Positions 43,616-55,302 are shown, numbered from the stretch's first letter. The stretch is DNA of 64,000 bases from Amyelois transitella (GCF_032362555.1 NC_083523.1:1897501-1961500), one strand, 5' to 3'. A program made the numbers and translations. The notes: generated by a model not told the origin, from the letters alone.

Positions 43616-44395
43616 AGTCATCTACAGAGTCGTCGAATTCGGATTTTTCACTCCGCGAATCAGTTGATTCGGATGCAATTTCAGAAGGCTCTGCATATAA
43701 CCTTCCATCAACATCTAAAGCTAAAGGAAAATGCAAGGCAAATACTACCACAAAAAAGGGGAATAATAATAATGAAAACGACCATTGCATTGTTTGTAAA
43801 GGGGCTTATTCACGCAGCAGTGTTGACTGGCTGAAGTGTGCTATTTGTGAAAAATGGGCACATGAAACATGTGGATTGAAGGTTACGTTATACAGCCATC
43901 AACATCACGACAGCAAATTGTTAGCCCTGAAATTGTAAGACCCTTTTTAAAATCAGGACCAAGAAAGAATATAAAATCCAACACTCGTAAAATGGTATCG
44001 GCTATAATTACAGACACACCTGAAAAAAACAAAATACAGGACAAAGAAACGAAAAGTAAATCACTAAAGTCTGCTAAGAACATGAAAACGAAAACAAACA
44101 AAAGGCTGTTAAATAAAAAAAAACACAAGATGACACTAGTGACTCCAGTGAAAGCATATTGTCATTGCATGATGATACATCTTTCACGAGTTCAGATAAT
44201 GATATCAACTTATTAGAATTAAAAAAGAGGAAGATTCTTTCAAACGAAGATAAAAATTATTGTATTGTTTGTAATGAACACTATGTCAATACGAAAGAAG
44301 AATGGTACCAGTGCAGTGCAAGATATGTGAAGGTTGGGCCAATGAATCTTGTGGAATTAAAGGAGTGATTAATTTCTTTTGTCAGAAATGTTTTT
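43616..44395 (+). pseudogene. Two pogo-type C-termini with PHD-like fingers
   Basis: First copy (43616-43885): Ser/Asp-rich linker (SSNSDFSLRESVDSDAISE) and a finger with CIVCKGAYSRSSVDWLKC and KWAHETCG. Second copy (about 43886-44395): SPEIVRPFLKSGPRKN, ITDTPEKNKIQ, a Lys-rich coiled coil, an acidic linker and a second finger (CIVCNEHYVNTKEEWYQC, ESCGIKG-like sequence, FFCQKC). The middle blocks match the tail of the pogo-like gene at 6615-8630. The catalytic domains are missing from both. Two different copies joined head-to-tail is the simplest reading. Confidence 0.7.
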
Positions 44396-45300
44396 AGAGT
44401 CGTTATTAATGTTACGATTATTTTGTTATTGATTATATTACTTTTTATTTTATTGTTTTTGTTAGACGGATCTTTATTTGTTGATTATGCCAATGTTTAA
44501 TAATTATTATCGAGACTGATTAAAAACTGTGATTTCAGAGTCCAATAAGTGAAGTTTTAAGAAATTAGATTTATAAGATTGTACTGATTGTTAATAATTG
44601 TAAAACCGGTTTGTTCCTTAAGAGCAGGTATGTGGCTCTTTCATAACACACAGTGGCTTTTTCAATGACGTGCTGCAATGAAAGAGAAGACTTCCCCTTT
44701 TTTTAAAATTACCTATATATAAGATTTTCATTATTGTTATCTCATTTTTTTTTAGCTTTTATATATAAACAATTAAAGTGTTAATTCAGAAAACCTAGTT
44801 TTATTACGAAATTATTATATTTAAGTATGTTAATTCCCTATTTTTTAAAACTGGCTCTTTCATACACACTCTCCCCTAAATAACACAAGAACAATATATA
44901 AATAAATAGTTAAACATTAATAAGTTATACTAAATAAAAAGCAAGAAAGTATAGTAAAAAATAAAATAAAAAGAAAACAGCATAAATAATTAGTGCCCAT
45001 AACTGTCAATATTAATAGATGTCTTTGTCACTTCGAGCCTTTATCATTCATACGTATCACTGATATATTATCTGAGCAAATGAACACAGAACACGCTGTA
45101 AACAAAAGCGTAAGTAGCCGTTGTTTATTCATTGGTAAAACAATAATTATTGACATTAATGTCAACAAAAATAGCTTAGTTATTATAAAAAAGAAAAGAA
45201 AGTAGAACGACACAAAATGTATCACAATTTTATTTATGCAATATGAAACAGTGTGACCTCGACCGATCGAAGCATGCTTAATACTAACCAGCCCCTTTGA
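44396..45300. other. AT-rich spacer
   Basis: Contains a short direct repeat of GGCTCTTTCATA (44634 and 44853), probably pogo 3' untranslated sequence. No gene. Confidence 0.45.
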
Positions 45301-45900
45301 TATTTTTAAGTTAAAATTAAAAAATTGAGTATATTTCTTATAGGAAGCCCACCCAAGAGTTTGATCAAGGCGAGGTGAATCTTCCCAAGAAGACGAGACG
45401 AGGGATGGAGGATCTCAAAGTATTTTAGAATACTGGTCAGGAAATGAAACCCGGTCCGTCGAAGATTGTTACGCAACTGCCAGAGCGCACGCCGTGTTGC
45501 TCTTCGCGGGCTGCGGGCTCCACGCCGCGCCGCCGCCCGCACCGCGCACTGCGCCGGAGCCCGCCCGTGACCCAGGAGGCGGTTCGCCGTTCTCTCATAC
45601 AAATCTCGGGCCACAGAGAGCCGAAATAGAAGAGAGAAATAGTAATCTCTTAGGACAACTTTATGTGCAATAAAGAGCTTACAAACAAACAACTGGTAGC
45701 GGAGATCTGAGGAATTAAACAAACATCACTTACTGTCTCGTATATACTTTAAACGGAAACCCCTAGATGTCGCTGCTTTGTTAACTTTCTGAAACGCGCT
45801 ATTGTGCCGAGAATATACGCCACCGACTTATCTTAGGGTTTGCAAAGAAAAAGCTTTGTTTGAACAAGTATAATGATTATATAGTGTGATGATATTTTGT
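45301..45900. other. Unidentified segment with a GC-rich island
   Basis: 45445-45620 is sharply GC-rich and open on both strands (for example PTQEFDQGEVNLPKKTRRGM on + upstream of it, and RAAARRGARSPRRATRRALW on -). None of it matches a family I recognise, and the frames look compositional rather than coding. Confidence 0.4.
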
Positions 45901-45917
45901 ATCAAATACGCAATAGA

Positions 45918-48183
45918 ATGGGAAATCCAAATATACAAATCAGTGAAGAAATTTACAACGAAACATTGATTTCAATTGAGGACATAATTGACATCATCAA
46001 TGTCAAACAAACTATTAATTAAAATAAATCTTCCACTGTTGAATAAACAACCGAAGTATGTGTATATGATACTCTTATGAAAGTAACAAATGATGAAACT
46101 GGAGGGATTTACTTCTTAGCAAAATAAAATTGCACTTGCACTCGCTTCGTCGGGAATCGCAGCAACTTTGCTTGAAGGTCGAACAGCCCATTCAGCACTA
46201 AAATTGCCATTATATATGCAAAGCAATGAAACTACAACCTGCAACATTTCAAAAACTCTACAATGGCAAAGGTTTTGCAACAATGTCAATTGATTGTTTG
46301 GGATGAATGCATGATGGCACATAAAAAATCTTTGGAGGCTTTAGACAGAACCTTATAAGATCTACGGAGCAATCATAACCGATTTGGTGGTGCAATGATT
46401 TTACTAGCAGGAGATTTTCGTTAAACACTGCCAGTGATTCCACGTTCAACGCCAGCTGATGAACTCAATGCATGTCTAAAGGCCTCCAATTTGTGGAAAC
46501 ATGTCAAAGTACTTCATTTAAGCAAGAATATGCGTGTCGAGTTGCAAAATGACCAATCAGGAAATATATTCTCTAAGCAACTCATTGACATTGGTAATGG
46601 CAAAGTTCTCCTATACACATCTTGAATCGCTGCATTAACTTTTCTCAAAGTTTTTGTCAGTTAACTCGATCAAAAGATGAACTTATTCAGAAGGTGTTTC
46701 CAGATGTTTCTCAAAATTACAGAAACCACAATTGGTTGAGCGAACGAGCTATATTAGCTGCAAAAAACATAGATGTAAATGAATTAAATTTCAAAATTCA
46801 AGAACAAATTACAGGTGAATCTAGGATATATTAATCAGTTGATTCGGCTACTAACCAAGATGATGTAGTCAACTATCCACCGGAATTTTTAAACTCGCTG
46901 GATTTGCCAGGATTGCCACCTCACAATCTTCCATTAAAGGTTGGATCGGTAGTTATAATGTTGCGAAATATCAACCAACCGCGTCTTTGTAACGGCACAC
47001 GGTTAGCGATAAAAAAATTACTAAACGTGATAGAAGCAACTATACTAAAAGGAAACTATAAAAGGCAAGATGTACTCATACCGCGCATCCCAATGATTCA
47101 GACTGATGTGCCATTTGAATTATTATATGATGATGACCTTAATGATAAAAACATCTGGCTTGAGCTTGGCACAGGAACCTCGTAATTAATTGTAGTTTAA
47201 TTTGAACTTAAATCAAAATTCAGTACACTCTGTATAAATCTTTTTAAAATTGGCAATCCATAAAATATGTATATATGTCGGATAGTGGGAGCACCTCTGT
47301 AGCATATTAAGTTTCATATGATCGTCGCTAGATGGCGTAGCTAGATGGATTTTTCGTAAAGAAAACATTCAATGGCGTTTGTTAACTTATTTTTTTTGTT
47401 ATTGTGTTAAATTAAAGATTAATCAGTACTCAATAATTATGATAATTCACGATTTGATTTTTGATATTAATTTCTGCATTGTTTACGTAATAGATAACGG
47501 TTGCTATTTTTTTTAATGTACTGCGCCGGAAACGCAAGCGCGCTTGACGCACTCAAACGCGTTTGGACATGACCCTCTCAGTCTTTGTTTAGAGCCGTGC
47601 CTTTTCACATCGTTTTTGAGGGACTTGTCTGTCTGACCACCGTCGACGCGACATACGAGTATATATATATTTTTCAATATAAAAAATATATTATATATTA
47701 TATAAAAAATATATATATCTCATAAATATATAAATCTGAACAATGTATTCTCTCGTCCACATTCTATTCTAAGTTTAATTAATATTGTGAAGTTGACGTT
47801 GTTGAAGAAAATGCTGCAGTGCAGTTTCTTACCGCTTCTTCTGCACTGACGCCTTGAAAGCGGCAGTAAACTTAGTTTTTAAGTAATTTATTTGACGTCA
47901 ACCAATGTTGTTAAACCATACGATTTGACAATTATTAAGAGATATATAGTATCCTATAGTAATGAATAAAAATTTTTGAATTTTTTTGAATTTTGAAATT
48001 TAAGATACTACAGTTTCCAGTGTGGCTTGCTTTTGCTATGACCATAAACAAGTCCCAGGGGCAATCATTAATTGTTTGTGGTATTAATCTGGAAAACCCA
48101 TGTTCCTCACATGGTCAATTGTATGTTGCCTGTTCCCGTGTTGAAAAACCATCAGATTTATTTGTCTATGCGCCAGGTAATTA
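45918..48183 (+). pseudogene. Helitron PIF1-type helicase pseudogene
   Basis: Blocks in order: YDTLMKVTNDETGGIYFL (46065), IVWDECMMAHKKSLEALDR (46290, Walker-B-like), LRSNHNRFGGAMILLAGDFR (46360), NACLKASNLWKHVKVLHLSK (46470), SERAILAAKNIDVNELNFKI (46740), LPLKVGSVVIMLRNINQPRL (46925), IPRIPMIQTDVPFE (47085), and [20 protein letters not shown] and [19 protein letters not shown] (48040-48180). This is the helicase half of a Helitron RepHel protein. The Walker A loop is deleted at about 46125, there are several stops, and 47119-47990 is an unrelated insertion. The Rep nuclease domain is not found upstream. Confidence 0.85.
47119..47990. mobile_element. Insertion of unknown type inside the Helitron helicase
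   Basis: The helicase sequence stops after VPFE at 47118 and resumes at about 47991. A TTTGAA at 47113-47118 recurs at the right junction and may be a target duplication. The insert has no gene and no clear inverted ends; it contains an AT-rich microsatellite-like tract (47660-47730). Its class is unknown. Confidence 0.5.
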
Positions 48184-48553
48184 AACAAAAAATATTGTAT
48201 ATCATAAAGCACTACAATGAGAATAAAACTGATTTTTGTTAATAATTATGATTATTACCAATAAAGCGATTACTTAGTTTAAGAGATTTTTTGCCCCGAC
48301 AATAAAATAGATAGGAACAAAAAACTGTCATATTACAAATCTTTTTGACAGAACGAAGTCTGTCGGGTCCGCTACTATTAAAATAAAATTGTGTGGTGTA
48401 TGACACGTTAACATATGTGTATTTTCTATTTATAAGATATCTATAACCTAGATAACATTTATTCTCGATTATGATTCATTAATAAACGAACCTGTAACCC
48501 ATTCGGTTGTTTGCTTTACGTTATCCCTCGCCGCACCTCATAATTGCACCGAA

Positions 48554-48620
48554 AACAATTTAATATGATACATCCTGCAAGCGTTTCTCACGCTTGCAGG
48601 ATGTATCATATTAAATTGTT
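48554..48620. repeat. Perfect hairpin, 31 bp arms, 5 bp spacer
   Basis: The arm 48554-48584 (AACAATTTAATATGATACAT onward) is the exact complement of 48590-48620; spacer TTCTC. It is not within any recognised gene: 370 bp downstream of the Helitron helicase end and 160 bp upstream of the R1 fragments. 48184-48780 holds nothing else. Confidence 0.95.
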
Positions 48621-48781
48621 GTTTTTATCATTTATTTTAATTTCAGAGCAGTATCGGAATTCGTTGCGATCACTTGTCTTTTTCTTGTCTTAATATTTTT
48701 TCAATTTTAAGTCAATATTAAAAATTCATTATAGGTTATTTTTTTTATTAATCTTTCCCTGTCCCACACCGTAACAATACC

Positions 48782-48952
48782 CTTGAGCCAATGTGAAAAA
48801 AGATGGCCATGCAAAAGATCTTGTCTAGTCGTACCTTTAGCAGTGCCTGTCAAGTGCGTCGCAAGTGGGACGCTCTGGCGAGAGCGACGGTGGCGTACTG
48901 CTGAGGGCGTTCAAGGGACGAAGATCGAATACCTAATGACTCAGGAAAACCT
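48782..48952 (+). pseudogene. R1-type LINE fragment in inverted orientation (ORF1/ORF2 junction)
   Basis: 48874-48952 repeats, in the opposite orientation, the 79 bp around the start of the R1-type ORF2 at 49805-49883, with three mismatches. It includes the ATG-ACT-CAG start context. It is joined tail-to-tail to the minus-strand R1 fragment. The part 48782-48873 would be ORF1 C-terminus, but its frame is unclear. Confidence 0.7.
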
Positions 48953-49821
48953 TTACAAGCCAGTGAGATTATTTTAGTGTATTTCATTATTATTTTTTCT
49001 ATTTCTTCCTTATTTCTAATGCTATTTACTTTCTCGCTTGTAATTCCCTCTTCCAGCAGTAGTTGTTTTATCTTTTCCCGAAAGTCGGACCAGTTAGCCT
49101 TCTTAGTGTTATATTTCCTGGTTGTTCTCTTAATTTCAATACCTTTCAGTCTTTCAGTTCTCAGTTTAAATAGAATGCCATTGTGGTCCGCGGTTGTGAG
49201 GCTCTCGTCAACCTTCCAGTCCTCTACCAGGTCGAGCAGTCCGGTTGTGCACGCTGTCACATCCACGAAGCTGGAGTACCGCTTCCCTCCTCTGATGGTA
49301 TCGAAGGTCGGAATTTCCCCTGTGTTCAGTATGTTAAGATCCATCTCCTGTAGTGCCGCTAGCAACGTTTCCCCTCGATGGTCCGTTTTTGGGCTCCCCC
49401 ACCATACGCTCTTCGAGTTCGAGTCTCCTCCTATCACTAGACCTTGAGCGCCTATCTTCTTTTGAATCTTCTCGAGGTGATTTATGTAGGGCTCCAGGGG
49501 CTGGTTTCCTTCAAAATAGTATGAGACCAGCGCTATGTTTCCAGCCGCTGTTTTAACCCCCACCACTGCGATGTTGTTGGTGGTGAGTTCCGGGTACTGT
49601 ATTATGCTGAGGCTGTTGTCGAAGACGACTATAGCCGCTTTGACGACGCCTTCAGCACCTCCCGCACTCTGGAACACGCGCATTCCCCTCCTCCCTTTCA
49701 ACTCCCGACGATTACCCAAATATGGCTCTTGGACCAGCGCTATAGACAGTTTCCTTCTTATGGCCTCAGATATAAGCTCCCTAGTGGCCAACTCCTTCCG
49801 CTGCAGGTTTGCCTGAGTCAT
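48953..49821 (-). pseudogene. R1-clade LINE ORF2, endonuclease domain
   Basis: ATG at 49821 opens an APE-type endonuclease: LSIALVQEPYLG (catalytic Glu), GLVIGGDSNSKSVWWGSPKT (Asp/Asn), YSSFVDVTACTTGLL and ESLTTADHNGILFKL (Asp-His). The open frame is uninterrupted over the whole domain. At about 48953 it runs into an inverted copy of its own 5' region, so the reverse transcriptase is missing. The upstream frame ends in TAA overlapping the start (TAATG), a termination-reinitiation layout known from R1-type elements. The endonuclease would nick target DNA for target-primed reverse transcription. Confidence 0.85.
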
Positions 49822-49927
49822 TAAGTATTCGATCTTCGTCCCTTGAACGCCCTCAGTAGTACGCCACCGTCGCTCTCGCCAGATTGATATTATTATTATG
49901 GATGACCAATGCTCCTAAATGAATCTC

Positions 49928-51690
49928 TTAACTCTTCAATTCCCAGTGTCACTTGTAGGTGACACAAGTTTGATATTTTTTTTAATACATACTATTTTTA
50001 TTTTTTAATTCTACCACTATAATAGTAAAGCTATTGAATGATATTATTTACTTTTTTTTTTGGCAACACTAACCTAAAGTCATCTGTTAAATTCATTCAT
50101 TTGTTTCGCGCGTAATTCGACCTGTTCTAGTTTTTGTGACTTCGTGTGATAAAAGTGAAAGAAATATGCCTAGACCGTAAGTATTGATATCTTTTCTTTT
50201 TAAATGTATTTCATGAATATGTTAGTATATAGTGTTAGCTGTTATAAAAATGTATTTTATAATAAAAATAACCTATAGCATTATTGATATATCTTTGGAT
50301 ATGTGGGGTGTCACTTGTACCCACAAGTGACACCGGGCATTATAGTAACTATACATACATAAACTATCTGAATTCATTCAAAGTAATAACTCAGCTATTC
50401 TTTGCATTTAGGCTTATTGCTTTTTGTTGCTTTTGTTTGAATGCTTGCATGCGTGTTACAGGTTCACGTTAGATGAAATTGCTGAGGTGTTGGACAACTG
50501 GGATGATCCAGGTGATATTATTTTATTTCCTCCTGAAGATGGTACGGTGACTGACGAAGATAGTGGAGACGAAAATGAAGCTAATATACTTCGTCTACCA
50601 AGTCGAATGCTTCGATCTCATGTGAAACTACAAGAGAGACCCTCCACCTCAGGAGAAAATCCTTCACATAATTTAGAAGAAGGAGAAGAAATCGATTTGC
50701 CTGCACCAAAGAAAAAACAGAAAAAAGACAATACTATAAAAAATGGTACAACAATGTCAGCAATATTTCTTTCACTACATGCGGTAAGGGAGACTGTGAT
50801 GAAGAAGTTTTTAGTAATCCCCAAAAAGAGATAACTCCCGTGGAGTGTTTCGAGTTGCTCTATGGGGACGAGATAATAAAGTTTATAGCTGATATGAGCA
50901 ATTTATATGCTTTACAGAGAAATCACACTCTAAATGTGACTTGTGACGAAATTAGAGTTTACATTGCAATACTGCTACTTACAGGTTATTTGACGCCAAA
51001 GTACATGCGAATGTTCTGGAAAGTAAAAAGAAGTGACACGCACAATGACCTAGTAGCATCTAGCATAAGGCGAAATAGATTTTTCTAAATTCAGCAATAT
51101 CTTCATCTTTCAGATAGTACACCCCCCAACGATAAATTTGCTAAAGATCGGGAATATTTCACGAAACTAAACGGAAATTTCGTTGCAAATTTCAAAAGAG
51201 CTGCTATTTCAATCGATGAAACTATAGTGCCATACTTTGGGAGACACGGCACAAAGCAACATATAAGTACATGGAAAACCTATAAGGTTCGGCTACAAGC
51301 TCTGGTCAGCAGCTACTCGCCATGGATATCTAGTGAGTTGTGAGCTTTATCAAGGTGCGTCTGGACCTGTCCTCAAAATGCAGTCTGAATTGGGTCTAGG
51401 TGCTGCTGTAATTTTGGAGCTCCATGCCAGATTACCACAGGATACTTTGACAATTTTTTTACTGGGTTACCTTTGCTAAAATATTTGCGAGAGCAGAATG
51501 TTGGGGGCACTGGTACTGTAAGAGAAAACCGTCTGCAGAATTGCATTTTGCCAAACTCGAAGGAAATGAAAAAAGAACCCAGAGGTAAGTAAAGCCATAA
51601 GATCTCTGATGAAATAATTGCTGCTAAATGGCATGACAATAGTATCGTCACCGTTGCATCCAACTGTCACAGATTAGATCCTCTCTGATC
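49928..51690 (+). pseudogene. piggyBac element and transposase, copy 3, spliced
   Basis: TTAA at 49928-49931 followed by CTCTTCAATTCCCAGTGTCA is a credible left end, and GTGTCACTTGT recurs as a subterminal repeat. Exon 1 is only 11 nt of coding sequence (50166-50176); the intron ends at 50461; exon 2 opens FTLDEIAEVLDNWDDPG with an acidic N-terminus. After a frameshift at about 50745 come EITPVECFELLYGDEIIKFI, YIAILLLTGYLTPKYMRMFW and, past a stop at 51086, NFKRAAISIDETIVPYFGRH with the first catalytic Asp. Further shifts lead to GYLVSCELYQGASGP and WHDNSIVTVASNCHRLDPL (about 51630-51685). A Tc1 fragment cuts it at about 51690. Confidence 0.8.
50307..50334. repeat. Short hairpin in the piggyBac intron
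   Basis: GGTGTCACTTGT at 50307-50318 pairs exactly with 50323-50334; spacer ACCC. GTGTCACTTGTA also occurs near the element's left end (49948), so this is probably a transposase-binding type repeat rather than a chance hairpin. Confidence 0.75.
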
Positions 51691-52170
51691 AAAGGCATGG
51701 GGCGCCTGTACATTGTAGAAGGAACGATGACACAAGACCAATACAAGCGAGTCCTACAAACACGGTTACTACCTCAGCTCAATGAATGGTTCCCTAATGA
51801 TGAAGATTACATTTTTATGCACGATTCGGCACCTTGCCACAAAGCTCGAAGCATCACTGCATTTTTAAATGAAAAAAATATCACTGTTTTACCCTGGCCA
51901 GGTAATTCACCAGACATGAATCCTATAGAGAACATGTGGGAACTCACTAAACGGGCGATTGCAAAAGAAGTGATTACCACTAAGCAGCAGTTGATAGAAA
52001 GTCTCATTAGGGAATGGCATCATAACCCCAAACTGCAAGAAAATGCAAAAACTTGCATCGAGAGCATGCCGAGGCGCATAGAAGCCCTTATTGTAGCGAA
52101 GGGGGCATCACTAAATATTAAAATGTACTGGATTATTTTTGTCAGCACTTATAAGTATGAATATATATTC
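51691..52170 (+). pseudogene. Tc1-type transposase C-terminal fragment (DD34E)
   Basis: Encodes QYKRVLQTRLLPQLNEWF, then YIFMHDSAPCHKARSI with the second Asp and SPDMNPIENMWELTKRAIAK with the Glu. There are 34 residues between them, the Tc1 spacing. It ends at a TAG near 52177. The N-terminal DNA-binding domains and the first Asp are missing; the frame is otherwise intact. Confidence 0.85.
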
Positions 52171-52234
52171 AATAAATAGTTTTTTAAATATATTTTTGTT
52201 CTTATTGTCTACCCAATATACTACATATACATAT

Positions 52235-52575
52235 AAACAAGATATAAGAGGCGTAAAACTAATAATTTAATACAGAAACTCAGTTGGTTCGGTCATGTGG
52301 AGAGGATGAATGAAAACAGGTTGACTAAGCAGATATACAAGGAGAGTGTGGAGGGAAAGGTCGGGGTGGGAAGACCTAGACGAACATATCTTGATCAAAT
52401 TAAGGACGTCCTGGTGAAGGGTCAGGTCAAAAGTGCCCGAAACCGCCGAGCTTGCATGAAGAGAGTTATGAATGTGGATGAAGCAAAGGAAGTATGCAGG
52501 GATCGTGGCAAGTGGAAAGAAGTAGTCTCTGCCTACCCCTCCGGGAAAGAGGCGTGAGTTTATGTATGTATGTAG
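52235..52575 (+). pseudogene. 3' end of a non-LTR retrotransposon
   Basis: Encodes LSWFGHVERMNENRLTKQIY, VGRPRRTYLDQIKDVL and CRDRGKWKEVVSAYPSGKEA, stop. This is the conserved C-terminus of many insect LINE polyproteins. A short TATG repeat follows the stop (52561-52574), typical of a LINE 3' terminus. Confidence 0.75.
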
Positions 52576-53640
52576 AAACTCAGTCTATCATGGAAAATTT
52601 AAAATTTCAGCACTATCCCTAATAATTTGGCCACCTACTGTAAAAGTTAAGTCAAGGTAAGTTGATGTTGATGATGGTTTGCATTTTTCATGCATGATTT
52701 TTGTTTGCATGGCAAGAAGGCAAAGTTGTGTGACTAAATGACAATGCTATTTCTTTTCTTATCACCACAGCCAAGGTGTGGTTTATTGCCTTTCATTCAT
52801 TCTTATTAAATAGATACTGACAAACAACTTAAAATTTTGCAAACTATCTGTTCCGATCTGATGGTCAAGGGTAGAACTATATTTAATCGCCTTGGACGTT
52901 TGATATAATAAATTATTTATAGGTCGACCAGAAATATTGCAGACCTGTCAACGAGGGCGCTAATTATGCATTTTACACAATAACATTATACCCTAAACAG
53001 GATTGATAACTGATAGATACCTAGCGAAAAAACGACCCGAGCGAGATAGGTAGTACGGGGGCCGGCTGTCCCTTTTTAATAGGGCGACTTCATAGTCGCG
53101 ATAGAGGCGATTTGGCTATGTGAGACAAATTAGAATTTGCTAAGATTATTTAACTTTGTAAATTTGGAATTGTTTTTATATAACATATGCTATAAAAAAC
53201 ATTAAATGCTAAAAAGATGCTAAATCATCCGACGCCATGACATGATATAATCATACCATAAAACATTCAGGGTTACCATAAAAAATAAAAAAGCGAAATA
53301 TAAATTTATATTTTCTTTTTGATTTAAAAATACATGCAAAGAAATTAATGCGATTGTTATTTGTTGACTTAACAATTGTTAAAATACCATAAAAATATAA
53401 GTGTTTCAATGAAATTTTTGAGTAGCCAAAACTGTTGATTAAAATAGTGTTCATTTTCGTAAATATATATTTTATATCAGTCCTTTTTTAGCAAAGCAAC
53501 ACCAAATAGGTATGTCCTATTGAGTAAACTGTCAAATTGTCAAATATAATCAGACTTATTTTAGAAGATGTAAGAACAAGCAAGACCATAGAGCAACACT
53601 GATTACTGAATATTGTCGGGTTATGGTAACATTTTTTTTT
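52576..53640. other. Spacer without recognised gene
   Basis: A small GC-rich patch at 53030-53110 shows no coding motif. No repeats with clear ends. Confidence 0.4.
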
Positions 53641-54145
53641 AGCCTTGTTGCCAGTTATTTTTTTTTTGTTGCTTTTTTTATCCGCAGTGTGGCAAAGTCT
53701 GCTATATTTCTGGTCGACATATAAAATAGCGATGAAGATCTCTCAGCAAAAAGAGGTGAACTTAAAATTGCTGCAATGCTGGCTACAAATAATTTACCAT
53801 TCCTCTTATCAGACACTAGTTAGCTTAATAGCGGACATTTGCCCTGATTCGAAAATTGCTCAGAAGATGAAGATGGGTCGTACGAAAGCAACAGCAGTTG
53901 TAACACAAATTTTAGGGCCCAGTCTTCGAAGTACTTTGCATGATTATTTAAAACAACTCGGTAATTTCTTTTGCCTAATAATGGATGAAACAACTGATGT
54001 TGGAACAAAAAAACAATGTGCGATGACAGTAATATATTGTAACAAAGAATTTAAAATAGAAACAGAATTCTTCGATTTGCTGGAAATGGCTTCAGGTACG
54101 GCTGATGACTTGTATAACGCATTAATACAGAGCGTTGAAACTAAA

Positions 54146-54176
54146 AAAATCCCACTAGAAAACTTAGTGGGATTTT
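54146..54176. repeat. Short hairpin, 12 bp arms, inside hAT coding sequence
   Basis: AAAATCCCACTA at 54146-54157 pairs with 54165-54176 across a 7 bp loop. The reading frame passes through it without a break, so it may be chance. Confidence 0.6.
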
Positions 54177-55076
54177 CTTCAGACACGACGAACATAATGG
54201 TGGGTGAATATAATTCTGTGTTCGCCAAATTGAAAGAAAGACTTCCTAACATAGTGTGTGTCCGCTGCTCTTGCCATATGATTCATTTGGCTGCCTCTAA
54301 GGCTTGTCTAAAACTGCCAAAATCAGTAGAAGATATGTTACGGAACATTGGTTCCCATTTCAGCCGCAGCCACAATCGACAACAGAAGCTTGCAGAAATG
54401 CAACGCTTCTACCAAACAGAAATTCATCAGATTCTTTTGCCGGCAACAACTCGGTGGCTTTCTTTGAAGGCATGTGTCGACCGAACGCTGGAACAGTATC
54501 CTGCCCTGGAAGCCTATTTCAGACTTGAAATCGTGGAAGATCCATCCAGAATAACTGAAAGTATCATTTCCAGTTTGCGTAACCAGTTTACAAAATTTTA
54601 TCTCGAGTTCATGGCATATGTGCTAGACCTGTTAAATGACTTCAATATTACTTTTCAGTCTGAATCGCCATTACTTCATAAACTGAAACCAGCCGTAGAA
54701 TGGCTCATCCGCACCATTGCAAGTAACTTCATTGATTTACATCACGTCAAAACACGCCTCCTCTAGAGATCGAACATAAAAACATAAAAACCCAAGGTTG
54801 TACTTGCCTTTGGAAAATTTGTACCTTGGTGTTCTTGTGAACTCAAGCCTCAACGAGGTTGAAAATGAGGTTAGAAAAGAGGACCTGGAAAAATTCAAAC
54901 TAGATTGCCTGGCATTTTATGTTGAAGTTATAGAACAAATAAAACAAAGATTTATATTTACAGACCCAATTTATGACATGATCCAAATAGTCCAACCAAA
55001 AATTATGAAAACCTTTGATCCACAAATGATAAATTCAATTTTAAACAGATTTCCTTTTTTAGCCCCCACATATCTG

Positions 55077-55193
55077 TGTAGTGTAGCCCTAATTGTAATA
55101 TGTTATACTATTATATACTATATACTTGATGATCAATAAATCAGTATCGATTCAGCTTTTGTTTAATTTACACGCATTCCCTCCTATATTAGA
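55077..55193 (+). repeat. Gypsy 5' LTR
   Basis: Starts TGTAGTGTAGCCC and ends CCTATATTAGA. Contains AATAAA at about 55135. No env-like gene is present anywhere in the element. Confidence 0.95.
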
Positions 55194-55302
55194 TGGCGAC
55201 CCTTGCCTAGTCTGTCTCCGCGCTCGCGACCCGATACCGCGCCTTTTAAGGACTACGGAATTTTATCATCGTGTGTGGCCGTGTGGCTCTCTGTGATCGA
55301 AA

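Noticed and set aside
45306-45722. Open frame of 138 codons on the minus strand through a GC-rich island
   Set aside because: Arg/Ala-rich composition and openness on both strands are explained by GC content; no recognisable domain.
48554-48620. Helitron 3' terminal hairpin
   Set aside because: No CTRR end follows within the usual distance, the arms are too long and AT-rich, and it lies 370 bp beyond the helicase stop.
54146-54176. Counting this 12 bp hairpin among the template-switch cases
   Set aside because: The hAT frame is continuous through it and the arms are short enough for chance.
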